From contig BPQB01000054.1 in NCBI GenBank assembly GCA_019973155.2, forward strand, positions 62,001-126,000: a stretch of 64,000 nucleotides of DNA, read 5' to 3'. The notes below the pieces were generated by a model that did no database searches, was not told the origin of the DNA, and saw only the letters and a program-made list of their open reading frames with translations. Source of the stretch: Phanerochaete sordida (lineage: Eukaryota > Basidiomycota > Agaricomycetes > Polyporales > Phanerochaetaceae). A program made the position numbers and the translations under genes. Below are positions 46,163 to 57,180 of the stretch, piece by piece. The stretch's first letter is position 1. Every line of letters begins with the position of its first letter.

Positions 46163-48094
46163 CTAATCCGACTTCTCCAGGCCGAGCAGCGACAGCATTT
46201 CCGCGACCTTCTGCCGAGGGAGGGCTTTTGTCAACATGTCAGCTGGCATGAACTCCGTGGGACAATGCTCGACTCGAATCTTCCCGCCTTGTACAGCGTC
46301 GCGCAACCAATAGAAGCGCAAGTCGAGATGCTTCATCCGTCCGTGGTGCTCCGGGTTGCGCGCGACCGAGATAGCGGACTGATTGTCGACGAAGAGGGTC
46401 GAGGGCTTGTCGAAGGTGTAGCCAAGCTCGGTGAGAAGATTTCGCAGCCAGATGATCTCCTGTCCTGCGGACACAGCTGATATGAATTCTGCTTCGGTCG
46501 TGGACAGCGCGACGATGGACTGCAGACGACTGGACCAGCTCACAGCGCCAGTGCCGACCTTGACGACATAGCTACCGGTGGATCGACCGTTGTCCGGATT
46601 CCCCCCGTGATCAGCGTCCGAGTACATGGTGAAGAGCTCCGTGGAACCCGCTACAGGAGCATAGGTGAGCGCGAAGTCCTTTGTCCCTTGCAGGTATCTG
46701 AACAGATGCTTGACCGCCTTCCAGTGTGCCATCCCCGGATTCTTGCTGAAGCGCGCAAGGACCCCAACGGCGTAGGATATGTCGGGACGAGTAGCGACGG
46801 CAAGGTACGCCAATGCGCCAACTGCGTTGATGTAGGGAATTTTGCTCATCTCTGCCTGCTCGTCACGCGTCTTAGGTGCCATCTCTGAGGAGAGCCGAAC
46901 GCCAGGGTCCAGAGGGGTCGACACCGCGTCGCAGGAGCCGAAGCCGAACCTCTCGAGCATCTGGACGATGTACTGCCGCTGCGATAGCCGGAGGGTGCGC
47001 CGCTCGCGGTCCCGCTTCACCTCGACACCAAGTAGCCAAGTTGTCGGTCCCAGATCGCGAAGCTTGAAGTGCGCGCGGAGGTCGTCTTTGACCTTCTGTA
47101 CGGCTTCCTTCGTGCGGCTTATGATAGTCATATCATCAATGAACACCGGCAGGATGACGCGGTCATCGTCGCGCTCGTACACCCATACGCTGCTGTCAGC
47201 GACAACGCGAGAGAACCCGACGGAGACGAGGACCTTGTTGAGCTTCTGGTGCCAGCAGCGTCCCGACTGCTTAAGCCCGTAGAGAGCCTTGAGGAGCCGC
47301 CAGACGTATTCGGGGCCCTTTTCCTCGAACCCCTCAGGCTGGCGCATGTAGATCACGTCCTTGAGGTCGCCGTTGGTGAACGCGTTCGAGATGTCGACAG
47401 TCTCCATCTCGTGGTCCTCGATGGCGCCTATCGCGAAGGTGGTACGCAGTGTTGCCCATTTCGGAGTCGGTGCGAACGTCTCGGTGTAGTCGAAACCAGG
47501 CCGCTGCGAGAAGCCTTGGGCGACAAGCCTAGCCTTGTAACGCTCGATGGAGCCGTCAGCATTGCGCTTGACCTTGAATACCCAGGTGCTTCCGACTGCC
47601 CTGCGCCCTGGAGGAAGCTTGACGAGCTCGAATGTGCCGTTCTCGATGAGAGCCTTGATCTCGGTGAGGGCTGCGTCGAACCAGCGGTTACGCTCGGCTT
47701 CGGGTAAGCGCATCGCCTCTCGAATATTCCGCGGCTCATGCTCTTTCGCAGTCACTTGACAGGCGAACTCGAATCCTTGGTCAAGCGTGAAGAATTCCCC
47801 AGTTTGGACACCATAGACAAGCTCGAGCGCATCGGCGTTGCGCGCAGCAAAGGCAGCTTCGTCGTCGGTATCAAGCGCAAGATCTGCTTCGACTTCGTCC
47901 TCGCTGTCAAAGAGCGCACCGGGCATCTGTGTAGCAACAGGTGCGGGCTGGAGGCCAGCAGAGGCCCGTGACAAGGCTGTCTCGTTCAGCTGGCCAGGAC
48001 TAGGCTGAGCAGCGCGACGCGCGTTGCGGCGAGGCACCAGCTCAGGCTCCGACGTTGGCGGTGGCACAATCGGAACTGGTGGTGGCGGCTCCAT
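46163..48094 (-). CDS. Copia polyprotein, C-terminal part: reverse transcriptase and RNase H
   Basis: The 643-codon frame holds the Copia RT domain (ALTEIKALIENGTFELVKLP, GSTWVFKVKRNADGSIERYK, ARLVAQGFSQRPGFDYTETF, KALYGLKQSGRCWHQKLN, the catalytic FIDDM) and RNase H (MYSDADHGGNPDNGRSTGSY, LSTTEAEFISA, KHLDLRFYWLRD). It ends PADMLTKALPRQKV and LLGLEKSD. The ATG at 48094 arises only at the transposon junction; it is not the natural start. In the uninterrupted element this would be the C-terminal 44% of the polyprotein. Whether this half is translated alone is unknown. It shows no internal stop or frameshift, in keeping with a young insertion. Confidence 0.95.
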   Translation of the reverse strand: MEPPPPVPIVPPPTSEPELVPRRNARRAAQPSPGQLNETALSRASAGLQPAPVATQMPGALFDSEDEVEADLALDTDDEAAFAARNADALELVYGVQTGEFFTLDQGFEFACQVTAKEHEPRNIREAMRLPEAERNRWFDAALTEIKALIENGTFELVKLPPGRRAVGSTWVFKVKRNADGSIERYKARLVAQGFSQRPGFDYTETFAPTPKWATLRTTFAIGAIEDHEMETVDISNAFTNGDLKDVIYMRQPEGFEEKGPEYVWRLLKALYGLKQSGRCWHQKLNKVLVSVGFSRVVADSSVWVYERDDDRVILPVFIDDMTIISRTKEAVQKVKDDLRAHFKLRDLGPTTWLLGVEVKRDRERRTLRLSQRQYIVQMLERFGFGSCDAVSTPLDPGVRLSSEMAPKTRDEQAEMSKIPYINAVGALAYLAVATRPDISYAVGVLARFSKNPGMAHWKAVKHLFRYLQGTKDFALTYAPVAGSTELFTMYSDADHGGNPDNGRSTGSYVVKVGTGAVSWSSRLQSIVALSTTEAEFISAVSAGQEIIWLRNLLTELGYTFDKPSTLFVDNQSAISVARNPEHHGRMKHLDLRFYWLRDAVQGGKIRVEHCPTEFMPADMLTKALPRQKVAEMLSLLGLEKSD

Positions 48095-48109
48095 CAGGGA
48101 AAACCCCCC
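48095..48109. repeat. Left terminal inverted repeat of the transposon
   Basis: CAGGGAAAACCCCCC, the exact inverse of 57166-57180. Confidence 0.9.
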
Positions 48110-48534
48110 CCGCGGAATGTGGCTGAATTCAGCGTAATTCTGCAGAATTAGCTATGTTCGCCGTTCCGCTTATGTTCGCCACTTTTGGAGCTCGGCGAAT
48201 TAGCGCTTGAGCATTCCGCCGAATTAAGCAAATTAGGCTAGCATTCGCGCCACATTCGCGCACAGCTCAGGCATGCTCGAACCGTAGAATATAGCACCGC
48301 AATACATTATGACTGCCGACACATGTCGCCAAAGGTACATGGAACGATGCACAAAGGCTACTATGCTTAGATACCAGCGGCCGCCGACCCGTCGCCAACG
48401 GGCGCTAAAGGTGGGGGGCAGGCTCGAGACATGGCGAGCGTGTAGTTCTCCTCGCTCTGCAGCGCGTTCGGGGTATCGTAGCCGCCGCTGTAGTGCAGGG
48501 TTAGCAAAGAGTTCACGATCCAACTGATATGTGC

Positions 48535-51500
48535 TCACCAGACGTTGAGATAGACCTTGTGCATGAACGTGTGATACCAGTCGGGCCGCTTCTCCTTCCA
48601 ATCGCTGAGAAACTTCATGACGGTCTTGAATTCTGCTGCTGCGACCGTACTGTTGTATCCCAGGCGCACAAAGCCTCCACTCGTCCACTCGCCAAGGGCT
48701 ACAGCAATCTAGAGATCACAATTGATAAGCATGACCGCGAGCTGAACCAGAGATAGCTCACCGAGGCGCAGCCAAACGCGACCATCGAGGGGACCATTTC
48801 CTTCTCATGGGGCCTCAAGTAGATACTGGACGCGAAGGCGTCTTCCTTCCCAGTCGCCAAGGCTTGCTTCGTCCTTATGCCGGCGGTGAAATAGCCATTT
48901 GTGATGACATGTGTCAACAGCGTGATGTCGAACGGCCGAGAGCCGTCGACTGTACCCTAGTAGCACATGACGATTAGCCGGACCGCTGCTGCCAAGGTAT
49001 GCGAACCACGTACGGGGTACCTCGGATCAGCAGGGTATGCGTACGCCATACCCTGGAGCAAGCTGTTCACCTGTGCCATCGTCTCAAGCTTCGCGGTCTC
49101 CCTATTGGCTTTTGCTTGCGTCGCTTGCAAGGCAGGGTCGATGTTCGACGGCTCCTCTGCACCGCCGATTTTCTTCGTCAGGTGATAGAAGGTGTCGAGA
49201 AGGGTCGCGGCATCGCCTTTCATGCCGCTGCGCACCATGCCGTTACGGTGGTCAGCCTACCAAAGCGACGTCAATAGATGAGGCCCGGGGAGAACTGACA
49301 ACGTACGTAGCTTCCAAAGAGCCCAGCGTAGTCGGAATCGAGTTCCGCCCGTTTTGCCACCTCGTCCAGACCGAGCTTCTTCGCCTCTTGAACGACAATC
49401 TGTTGATGAATAGGGTCTCGCACTTCGGGAGGGTAAATAGCTAGCGAATAATATATCAGAAAGATTAAGACGACTTTGAAGTGCGTACCGATGTTGAACG
49501 TGAAGTCGTATTGGAATGCGACCTCGATGGCGTCCATTAGGGCGCGGATATGCTCGGCCTGTTTGGTTTTGTTCAGACCCTTCTTGCCGTTGTATTTGAC
49601 CCGGGTCTCGAGCGGGTAGTCGCCCTCCCACTTCTGCAGGTTCTCGAGAGTGCGCTTGCCCAGGTGCTGCGCCTTGATCTTGCTAATCTCGTCAACGGGC
49701 GTCATGTTCTCCTTGAAGAGGGGGCGCTGCAACCAGACGTCAGTCACTGGTTAGCATTGCAAGCGGTGTACAGGCAGCAGGTACATGGACATTGAGGCTT
49801 ACCTCGATCGCATTCTTCTCAGCCTCGGCAGCGCGACGCTGCTTCTTGCTTGCTTTGTCCTCTTTCGACTTATGCTTCTTGCGCTTTGGAGCTCCACCAC
49901 CATCTGCTGCTGAGGCAGGATGCCCCAGTTCCCTACGGCCGGTGGGGTCATCAGCAGCGACGGGGGAGATGATAATCGGGGGCGATGGCTGCACAGACGG
50001 CGCTGAGGACCTCTGTATCGTGTTACTGGTCGCCCCATCCCTCGAGAGAGAGCCTGTGATAATTACCACATCGCCACTTGTTGACGCTGACGACTTCCTC
50101 ATGCGAGGATTGTGCGTCTGCGTGACGGCCGCGGCTGTCGGCGGTTCGTTCCTCGCAGGTTGCACAGCCTGCCTATCGACGAACACAGGCCGCTGACAGC
50201 CGGTGGGATGTATGAGATCGGACCTGGCGATCGATAGCATACCACGTACCTCTGTAGTAAAATCAGCTCCTGCATCGTCATCGTCATCTTCGTTGCCCTC
50301 GTCCTCGTCTTCCTCATCGTCCTCACCCTGCGCAACCTTCGCTTTCGGCTCGTCTTCATCTTCTTCGGCCCCAGAGCTATCTTCTTCGATGTCTTGAGGG
50401 TTGGACTTTGCGCTGACTCGTTTGCCTTTCTGTTCCACGCCAGAGTCCTCTGCATCCGAGTCAGAGTCCGAGTCATCGGATGTGGAGCTGTACGATTTAT
50501 GTAGAGTTAGCCACATACAATAGAAACAGGTTATCATATGGACGTACCTCGTGTCCGACCCGTCGTTGTGTTCGTCACCCAGAGACTTAAGTGTACCCTC
50601 AGCTTGCGACGAATGTGTGGCTGTCATGACCGAGGATTCGGGATTGAAACAACCTTTAGATCTGCTGTCAGACCCAGATGTAGCTAGTCTCTTAATCGCA
50701 CCTTCAGATGGGTTTTCCGACGCTGTTTTCAATGTGGTCGGCGGCTTATCTTGCTGTCCCTAGGCGGCGATGTGAGTCTTGGACTACGATCTGGGAGAAT
50801 GCCGGGTTCGCTCACCTTCCCAGCGCGTTTTGCAGGCACCACGATGTTGCTCTCAGGAAGGGGGCGAGAAGGTGTCGGGGCATTGTCGTTGAAGTCGTCA
50901 AGGTCGAGGGCAGGAGGAATAGGAGCCGCTGTGACCGTGGGTATAAGTCAGGTGCCGAGCGGACCCACAGCGACACACTTACCTGGCTTTTGCTTGCGCT
51001 TCTTTTCCTTGCCGCCTTTGGGCGCTGCCTCTGCTTTCCCCAGCCATCTCACAGTCAGCTGCTAAGCTCAGACGCAGCAAGACTTGCCTGACACTTACCT
51101 GCGGTCTCGACAATCTCCTTCGACGCTGTCGACGTCTTCTTCTTCTTTCCCCCGTTCGCAGAAATGCTCTTGTTCTTTTGCTTTGCAAGCGCCTCGCCAC
51201 CCTCGCTGTCCGCGACATGAGGTTTTCCGTCCGCCTGTGTCCATACTGTTGCAGCGTAAGTACTACGTGGTGCATTGCAGCCGAGTCCATTTGAGGGAGG
51301 CTTACTCGCTTCCTTCAGCGCATTGACCTTCGCCAGGCGCGGTAGCTCTGTTGCAGCGTTCGGGGTCAACGAGATACGATGTCATGCAGCTCAAAATCCT
51401 CACCAGACACACGCTGTGCGTCCTCCTGTTCCTTTCTCTTCTTTGCTGCAATTGTACGAGCCCGCTTCTGTGCAGGTGTCAGAAATTCCGATGGCGGTGG

Positions 51501-51548
51501 GGCGGTGGTCTCGTCGCCCAGAGGCTTTTTGCCAGCGGACCTGGGCAT
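48535..51548 (-). CDS. Transposon-borne DUF6532-like protein 1 with acidic and basic tracts
   Basis: The start at 51548 (MPRSAGKKPLGDETTAPPP) leads through several short exons rich in lysine (VWTQADGKPHVADSEGG, GKKKKTSTASKEIVETAG), then a strongly acidic exon (SSTSDDSDSDSDAEDSG and an EDEDEGNEDDDDDAG run) and a lysine-rich nuclear-signal-like stretch (APKRKKHKSKEDKASKKQRR). The C-terminal half resembles DUF6532, a domain of transposon-linked basidiomycete proteins: HIRALMDAIEVAFQYDF, GMKGDAATLLDTFYHL, PFDITLLTHVITNGYF, MVPSMVAFGCASVAVALGEW. It probably ends at the TGA at 48535-48537 after KVYLNVW; exact exons are uncertain. It is divergent from the transposase, with 180 bp between starts. A role in DNA binding or regulation of transposition is inference. 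Confidence 0.6.
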
Positions 51549-51728
51549 CTTGGAGGGCCGTTACGGTGGGCTGAGACGATGCACGGCAGGAAACGTGTGC
51601 AAAGTCTGCGTGAGCGCTTCGTGCGCTGGTGATCTGCTGAGGTAAGGCATCAGCTCGACAGCCTGGGTTGGAACTCAACGCTCACCGAGTATTCTAGCCT
51701 TATCCTACCCTTACCGACACTTCCTCCC

Positions 51729-54700
51729 ATGCCTTGGTGTGACGGATGCAGGCGGGACTTTCGCAACCGTGGCGCATACGCACTTCACCGCACACGCACC
51801 AGCAACCCTGCGTGCAAGGAGGTGAACGCACCTCCAGGTGTTCTCGAAGCGTACCGCAGGGCAGCAGCTCGGCGTCCGCCTTCACCACCACCACGCAGCT
51901 TGGACCCCGACTCTGATGACTCCAGCTCCGATTCTGAGTCAGAAGACGAGTTAGACGAAAGCGAGGATAATGCTGCACCTCGCTTCTTTCAAGGGGATTA
52001 TTTTGGACAGAGCTACTTACCTGCGGAGCTTCCTGGATGGGCGACACCTGCGAGTGGAGAGGAGGCCGGTGGACAAGGGGGCCAGGAGGACGATGCGATG
52101 GAGGTCGATGAAGACGACGAGCCCGAAACTCCGCCCATGTCAGAGGATGAAGACGACGAGCTTTTCGAGCGTGCAGCAGCGAATGAACGCCAATGGGAGC
52201 CTGTGCGCGAAGACAACACCATCAATGCTGCTACATCGGAGAGTGTAAACAACGTGGGCCAAACGACTCACCTTCCTAGCGGAGACGCCACGCCAAGCGA
52301 GACCGCAACGGATACTGCAGCATCCTCGGTGTCTGCAGCCCAGACCGCCGCAAGCGAGGCGAAGCGCAAGCGCATGGAGGACGCACTCCGCCAGGAAGTC
52401 GTCGTCATCAAGTACCCTTCTGATGTCGCTGGCGCACCCATCACTTCTACTGGCACTCCGGCGACCGCGGCTTGCGCTGCCACCAATGTTTCTGACCCTG
52501 CGCGCAATCACGGCGCCCCAGCTTCAAGCTCTGCAGCCGCGCCGACAGAGTCTGCGACCCGCGTCAACGGCGCCGCATCACCAACCATCGCGAACTCCCA
52601 CGGCGAACCCGCAGAACAGCAGCGTCGACAGCGCTGGCGCCCGGACGCGCCGCGGCCATCTTGTTATGCCGAGTACGAGAAAACCCTGGACGAAGCAGCG
52701 CCGCTACCGCAGAACGAAGCTTCCCAGCCTGACGACTCGGACATGATCTACGAACCATTCGCCAGCAAGCTCGATTGGGAGATCGCCCGCTGGGCCAAGC
52801 TTCGCGGCGCTGGATCCACGGCTTTCACAGAGCTCTTGAACATCGAAGGCGTAAGTGCACTGTTACTGTTTTGTGCACCTTGGATTGATCCTTGTGTGCA
52901 GGTACACGAGAAGCTCGGGCTGTCGTACAGCAACACGCGCGAGTTGAACGCCGTTGTCGACCAGCTCCCTGCCATGCGCCCGAAGTTTCAACGTGAAGAA
53001 ATTGTGGTCGCAGGCGAAGCATTCGACGTCTACTTCCGTGACGTCCTCGAGTGCATTCGTGCACTATACAGCGAACCGGAGTTCGCGGCGCATCTTGTAT
53101 TCCTGCCAGAACGCCATTATGCGGATCCCGACTGCACAATGCGAGTGTTTCACGACATGCACACAGGGAAGTGGTGGTGGGGCGCTCAGGTATGCTGTTC
53201 TTGGCCCTTGAATGAACCGAGCAGGCAAACTGACACTACGATCGCAGAACGCCATTGAAGCAAGGACTCCCGGGGCGACAATAATACCCATCATACTCTC
53301 GTCGGACAAGACACAGGTCACCCTCTTCCGCAACAAGTCTGCTTACCCAGTGTACATCACTATCGGCAATCTACCTAAGGATATACGCAGCAAGCCTTCG
53401 CAGAGCGGCCAGATTCTGCTTGGTTATCTTCCGACTGCGAAGTTCGAACATATCTCCAACAAGGCTGCACGCCGACGGACACTCGCGAACGTATTCCACG
53501 CGTGTATGGCGAAAATCCTGGAGCCGCTTCATGACCTCGGGCTACACGGAGTCCCCATGACCAGCGGCAGCGGGGTCACACGTCGTGTACACCCTATCTT
53601 CGCAGCTTACGTCGCCGACTATCCGGAGCAGGTGCTCGTTACCTGCACGAAGACCGGCGACTGCCCCATCTGTACTCAGCTGCGGTCAAATCTGGGCGAC
53701 CTAGGGGATCCCTTTCCCTTTCGTGACATCAACAAGGCTCGCAGCGCACTGCGGACGGTGGATGACGCGACGAACGCGGAGTACGCTAGCGCCTGCCAGG
53801 AGGCGGGCATCAAGCCTGTGTACCACCCGTTCTGGGAAAACCTTCCTTACTCCAACATCTTCCTCAGCATCACCCCTGACGTCCTCCACCAGCTTCTGCA
53901 GGGTGTTGTAAAGCATCTGGTCGAATGGGTGAAGACCGCATATAGCGAAGACGAGATCGACGCGCGGTGCCGGCGCTTACCTGAGAACCACAACGTTCGC
54001 CTGTTCTTCAAGGGGATCACGAAACTATCACGTCTCACTGGACGAGAGCACACAGATATATGTCGCATTCTGCTTGGGCTTGTTGTCGGAATGCGGCTAC
54101 CAAGCCATGTCCCCTCGGACCGCCTCGTTCGCGCCGTACGCGCCATCACGGACTTCGTGTACCTGGCCCAATACCCTGTCCACAGCACTGCTACCCTCGA
54201 CGCCCTTGAGGATGCGCTTAAGCGGTTTCACGAGAACAAGTCCATCTTCATTGACCTTGGGATCCGGACGAACTTCAACTTGCCGAAGGTCCACTTCATG
54301 CGCCACTACCGGTTCCTTATCGAGCTGCTTGGCGCAACTGACAACTTCAACACTGAATATACGGAGCGCTTGCACATCGATCTCGCGAAGGAAGCGTACC
54401 GCGCCACTAATCGTAAGGACGAATACGCGCAGATGACGCTCTGGCTCGAGCGACAGGAGAAGATCTGGCGCCACGAACGCTATGTCAACTGGTGCAACGC
54501 AGGTCGCCCACCGTTCGAGGAGCTCAATCCGCTGTACAAGAACACCACCAGCAAGATTCTGATGACACGCGAGCCCTCTGCAAAAGCCGTCTCCTTCGAC
54601 CGGCTGGCGACTGATTACGGCGCGTCTGATTTCTCATCCTGCCTCGCGCAATACACCATCAAGTTCAACTACCCAACGCTTCGCCCTGCCGCGATCCGCG

Positions 54701-55325
54701 CATTGGCGGACAACCTCCGCCTCCCCTTCACGAAGGTTCCCGTCTACCACAAAGCCAAGTTCTGGGAGGTCGATTTCCCCCGCTATCGTCACGCCTCGGA
54801 CGAGTACGACGTGGTCCACGCTACACCGCCTAGAGCGGACAAGCGCAAACGGCCGGTCCCGGGACGTTTCGACACTGCTCTCATAAACGTCGAAAGGCTA
54901 GGCGGCTCTGTCGGTGTGCAAGGTACATTGTCTCATTACACTTCTCGAGCGCACACCTGGCTGACGTCTATCTAGGCTATCGTGTCGCCCGTATCCGCGC
55001 TATCTTCAGCATCCCAAAGCGCCACGTTCGCTCGTTATTCCCTGAGCAAGATCCGCCGTCGCATCTCGCCTTCATAGAGTGGTTCACGCCGTTCGCGCGC
55101 CCCGAACCGCTTCACGGCATGTACAGGATCTCGGCCGACAAGCGACAGGGAACACGAGAAACCGCTATTGTTCCATTACCTTGGGTACGGCGTAGCATAC
55201 ACTTGTACCCATGCTTCAGAGAGATCGCACCAGCACACTGGACAAGCAGTAACGTCCTCGACGAATGTCCCAAATTCTTTGTAAACCCCTTTACCGATAG
55301 GCACACTTATGGTACTGTAATATAA
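51729..55325 (+). CDS. Plavaka-type transposase with N-terminal C2H2 finger
   Basis: The N-terminus (MPWCDGCRRDFRNRGAYALH, next Cys as ACKEV) is a degenerate C2H2-type finger, as usual in Plavaka transposases. A low-complexity acidic linker follows (about residues 55-330), then the conserved core: YEPFASKLDWEIARWAKLRG, FDVYFRDVLECIRALY, FHDMHTGKWWW, PIILSSDKTQVTLFRNKSAY, YLPTAKFEH, GDCPICTQLRSNLGD, PYSNIFLSITPDVLHQLLQG, MRHYRFLIELLGATDNFNTE, YTERLHIDLAKEAYRATNRK. The Asp of SSDKT, the Asp of TPDVLHQL and the Glu of TEYTERLHID would be candidate DDE residues. Introns lie near 52851-52901, 53190-53246 and 54921-54975. The last exon (from GYRVARIRAIF) ends DRHTYGTVI and TAA at 55323-55325. It appears intact. 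Confidence 0.85.
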
Positions 55326-55520
55326 TATCTCTCAGCTGCTGTGTCTCGAAAACGTATGCATGGTCCGCGACTCTTGGGACGACATGGCGAACCGGGCGCA
55401 CACAGCGAATTTTGCTAACGCGCCGCGCCGTGCGGATAATGTGAGCGCCTCGCACAATGACCTGCGACCACCAGCACACCTCCCCCAGCCGCTCTCCCTC
55501 TTGCTTGCAAGAGCTCATCG

Positions 55521-56878
55521 ATGGCCCATGTACATGTGATCTCGCCGTATGAACTCTCCGACGCCGTACTCAAGGCCAGTGGCGGCATCAAGCGCAAAAT
55601 CGTCGCTACAGAAGACGCTCCCGGGTGGGGTTCAGACGAGTCCGCAAGCACCGGCAGACGCAAACACAGCAAAGCAAGCTCGTCTACTGAGCCCGGCGAG
55701 CTCGGCCCTGTGGACACCAGCGAGAACGGGGACCAGTGCGTGTCTTGCCAGCGTTTGCTGTCATTCCTGACACCGAGTCTCTGTAGGGGACGCGTACAAG
55801 AACTCACCTGGGGGCCATTATTTCGACGTCACGGAGCCTCAGTAGCATCCGATATTGAAGCCACGCTCATCGACTTTTACGGGATGCAAGCGAACCCATG
55901 GAACCTCGACTTCCAGGATGGTGTGTTCAACCTTGCCCTTGAAGAGGCGGTGAAGATCCTTGCTCCGAAGCTGAAGCTGTATGGCCCTGGCATGGCAAGT
56001 CAGGTTGAGCAGGTATGATCTCCGCTTGCCAAGCTGGAGCTGTCTTGTGTATGCTCATCTTCCAAAGGCACGCAGCCGCATCGCCAGCTGGCGTTTGCGG
56101 CTGGAAGCCGTTGCGATGCGCGAGGTCAACTCGTACTTCAACAGTCGGCCGCGCATGCGCGCTGAAGCGGTCGCAAAACGTGCACGGCAAGCTGTAGGTT
56201 ATGACGGAGAGGCGTTCTGGAAAGACCCGTACGTGTCTGTGAGTACTTCCGGCCATCTGGTGACAGTGCACGGCGTTATTCCTGCTCACGCCATCGTGAA
56301 AGCCTCCGTCTGGAATGCTCAGATCCCGCTTTATCCTGAAGACCTTCGCGGAGCATCTCAGAGCGATAGAGGGCTCTCAGCTATCGAGGCTCGAGAGGTT
56401 ACACCGCCATGGAGATGCTGAGATCGAGCTGCACCCAGAAGGCGCGCTGACATTGTGCGTGTGCGCGGTGCGTATCTTGGACATATATCAGCCTTGGCTC
56501 GTAGCTGAACTTGTATTCCAGGTACACCGCGCGTTTGACAACTGGCGAACGGGCCACTTCAGGGCGGTTGGCGGGCAGTTTTCCGAGCAAAATCTCGCCT
56601 CAATATGGGTCAACCATGCCGCAACGGTCAGTGTCAACTTCGTTGATGACCCCATTCGATTTTCCCAGCTTGTCGACGAGGCATATCGCCTCCTGCAGGA
56701 TGAGCCTCCGCGCCAGCCGGCCTGCCAGTGGAACATGCAGGATCCGGACGCGGAAACCTCGCCATCCTGGGTACTCCGTGAGGGACCCTCTCGTCTCTCT
56801 GAGACATAGTCCCAGAATGAAGAGAGCGAGGACGAGGTGGATGGCCAGGATAGACAGACGACCGAGTCTTGTATGTAG
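55521..56878 (+). CDS. Transposon-borne DUF6532-like protein 2
   Basis: The likely start MAHVHVISPYELSDAVLKAS (55521) is followed by a charged, low-complexity exon. Later exons give ATLIDFYGMQANPWNLDFQD, NLALEEAVKILAPKLKLYG, ARSRIASWRLRLEAVAMREV, LKTFAEHLRAIEGSQLS and GALTLCVCAV-HRAFDNW, the last joined across a 55-nt intron. The pattern GALxLCxxAVxRAFxxWRTG is typical of DUF6532. A final intron (from 56771) joins ETSPSW to SQNEESEDEVDGQ and stop TAG at 56876-56878. It shares its domain type with the minus gene on the other side of the transposase, so both may be old duplicates inside the element. Exon borders before 55830 are uncertain. Confidence 0.55.
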
Positions 56879-57165
56879 CCCGGGGTCTCAAGTGGCTGTA
56901 TGGAAACATGCTATATATACATTTTGAGGCGTTCACAAATTGGCTATGCGCACATACATGCCGTGGCAGAAAGCTCACTTCTTAGTAAAAGACCCCCCGC
57001 ATGCTGCAACACGAACGATACACGCCGAAAATCGACCAAGATATTCAAAGCGCCCAGTGACCGCGGGCACATGCCAGATCTGGACTGCGCGCGCTGCGTT
57101 CGCCATCTTCGTCCTGGGTTCGCCACGTTCGCTACGTGAGCTCCGAATTCAGCGTAAATTCTGAC

Positions 57166-57180
57166 GGGGGGTTTTCCCTG
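57166..57180. repeat. Right terminal inverted repeat of the transposon
   Basis: GGGGGGTTTTCCCTG, the exact inverse of 48095-48109. Confidence 0.9.

Larger units (their letters stand above)
48095..57180 (+). mobile_element. Plavaka-like DNA transposon nested in the Copia polyprotein gene
   Basis: The ends are perfect inverted repeats starting CAGGGAAAACCCCCC, flanked by AT on each side (48093-48094 and 57181-57182). Because the host sequence is ...GACGACAT|G..., the inverted match extends to 18 bp with the flanks. Inside the ends lie copies of GTTCGCC and of an AATTCAGCGTAA-TTCTG block, possible transposase-binding sites. Three genes are carried: a minus DUF6532-like gene, a plus transposase and a plus second DUF6532-like gene. 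Plavaka elements belong to the CACTA/CMC group and are common in Agaricomycetes; the label rests on the transposase pattern, recalled and not searched. Confidence 0.85.

Noticed and set aside
48092..48094. ATG at the start of the RT-containing frame as a natural start codon
   Set aside because: It is formed at the transposon junction; in the uninterrupted element this codon is internal to the polyprotein.
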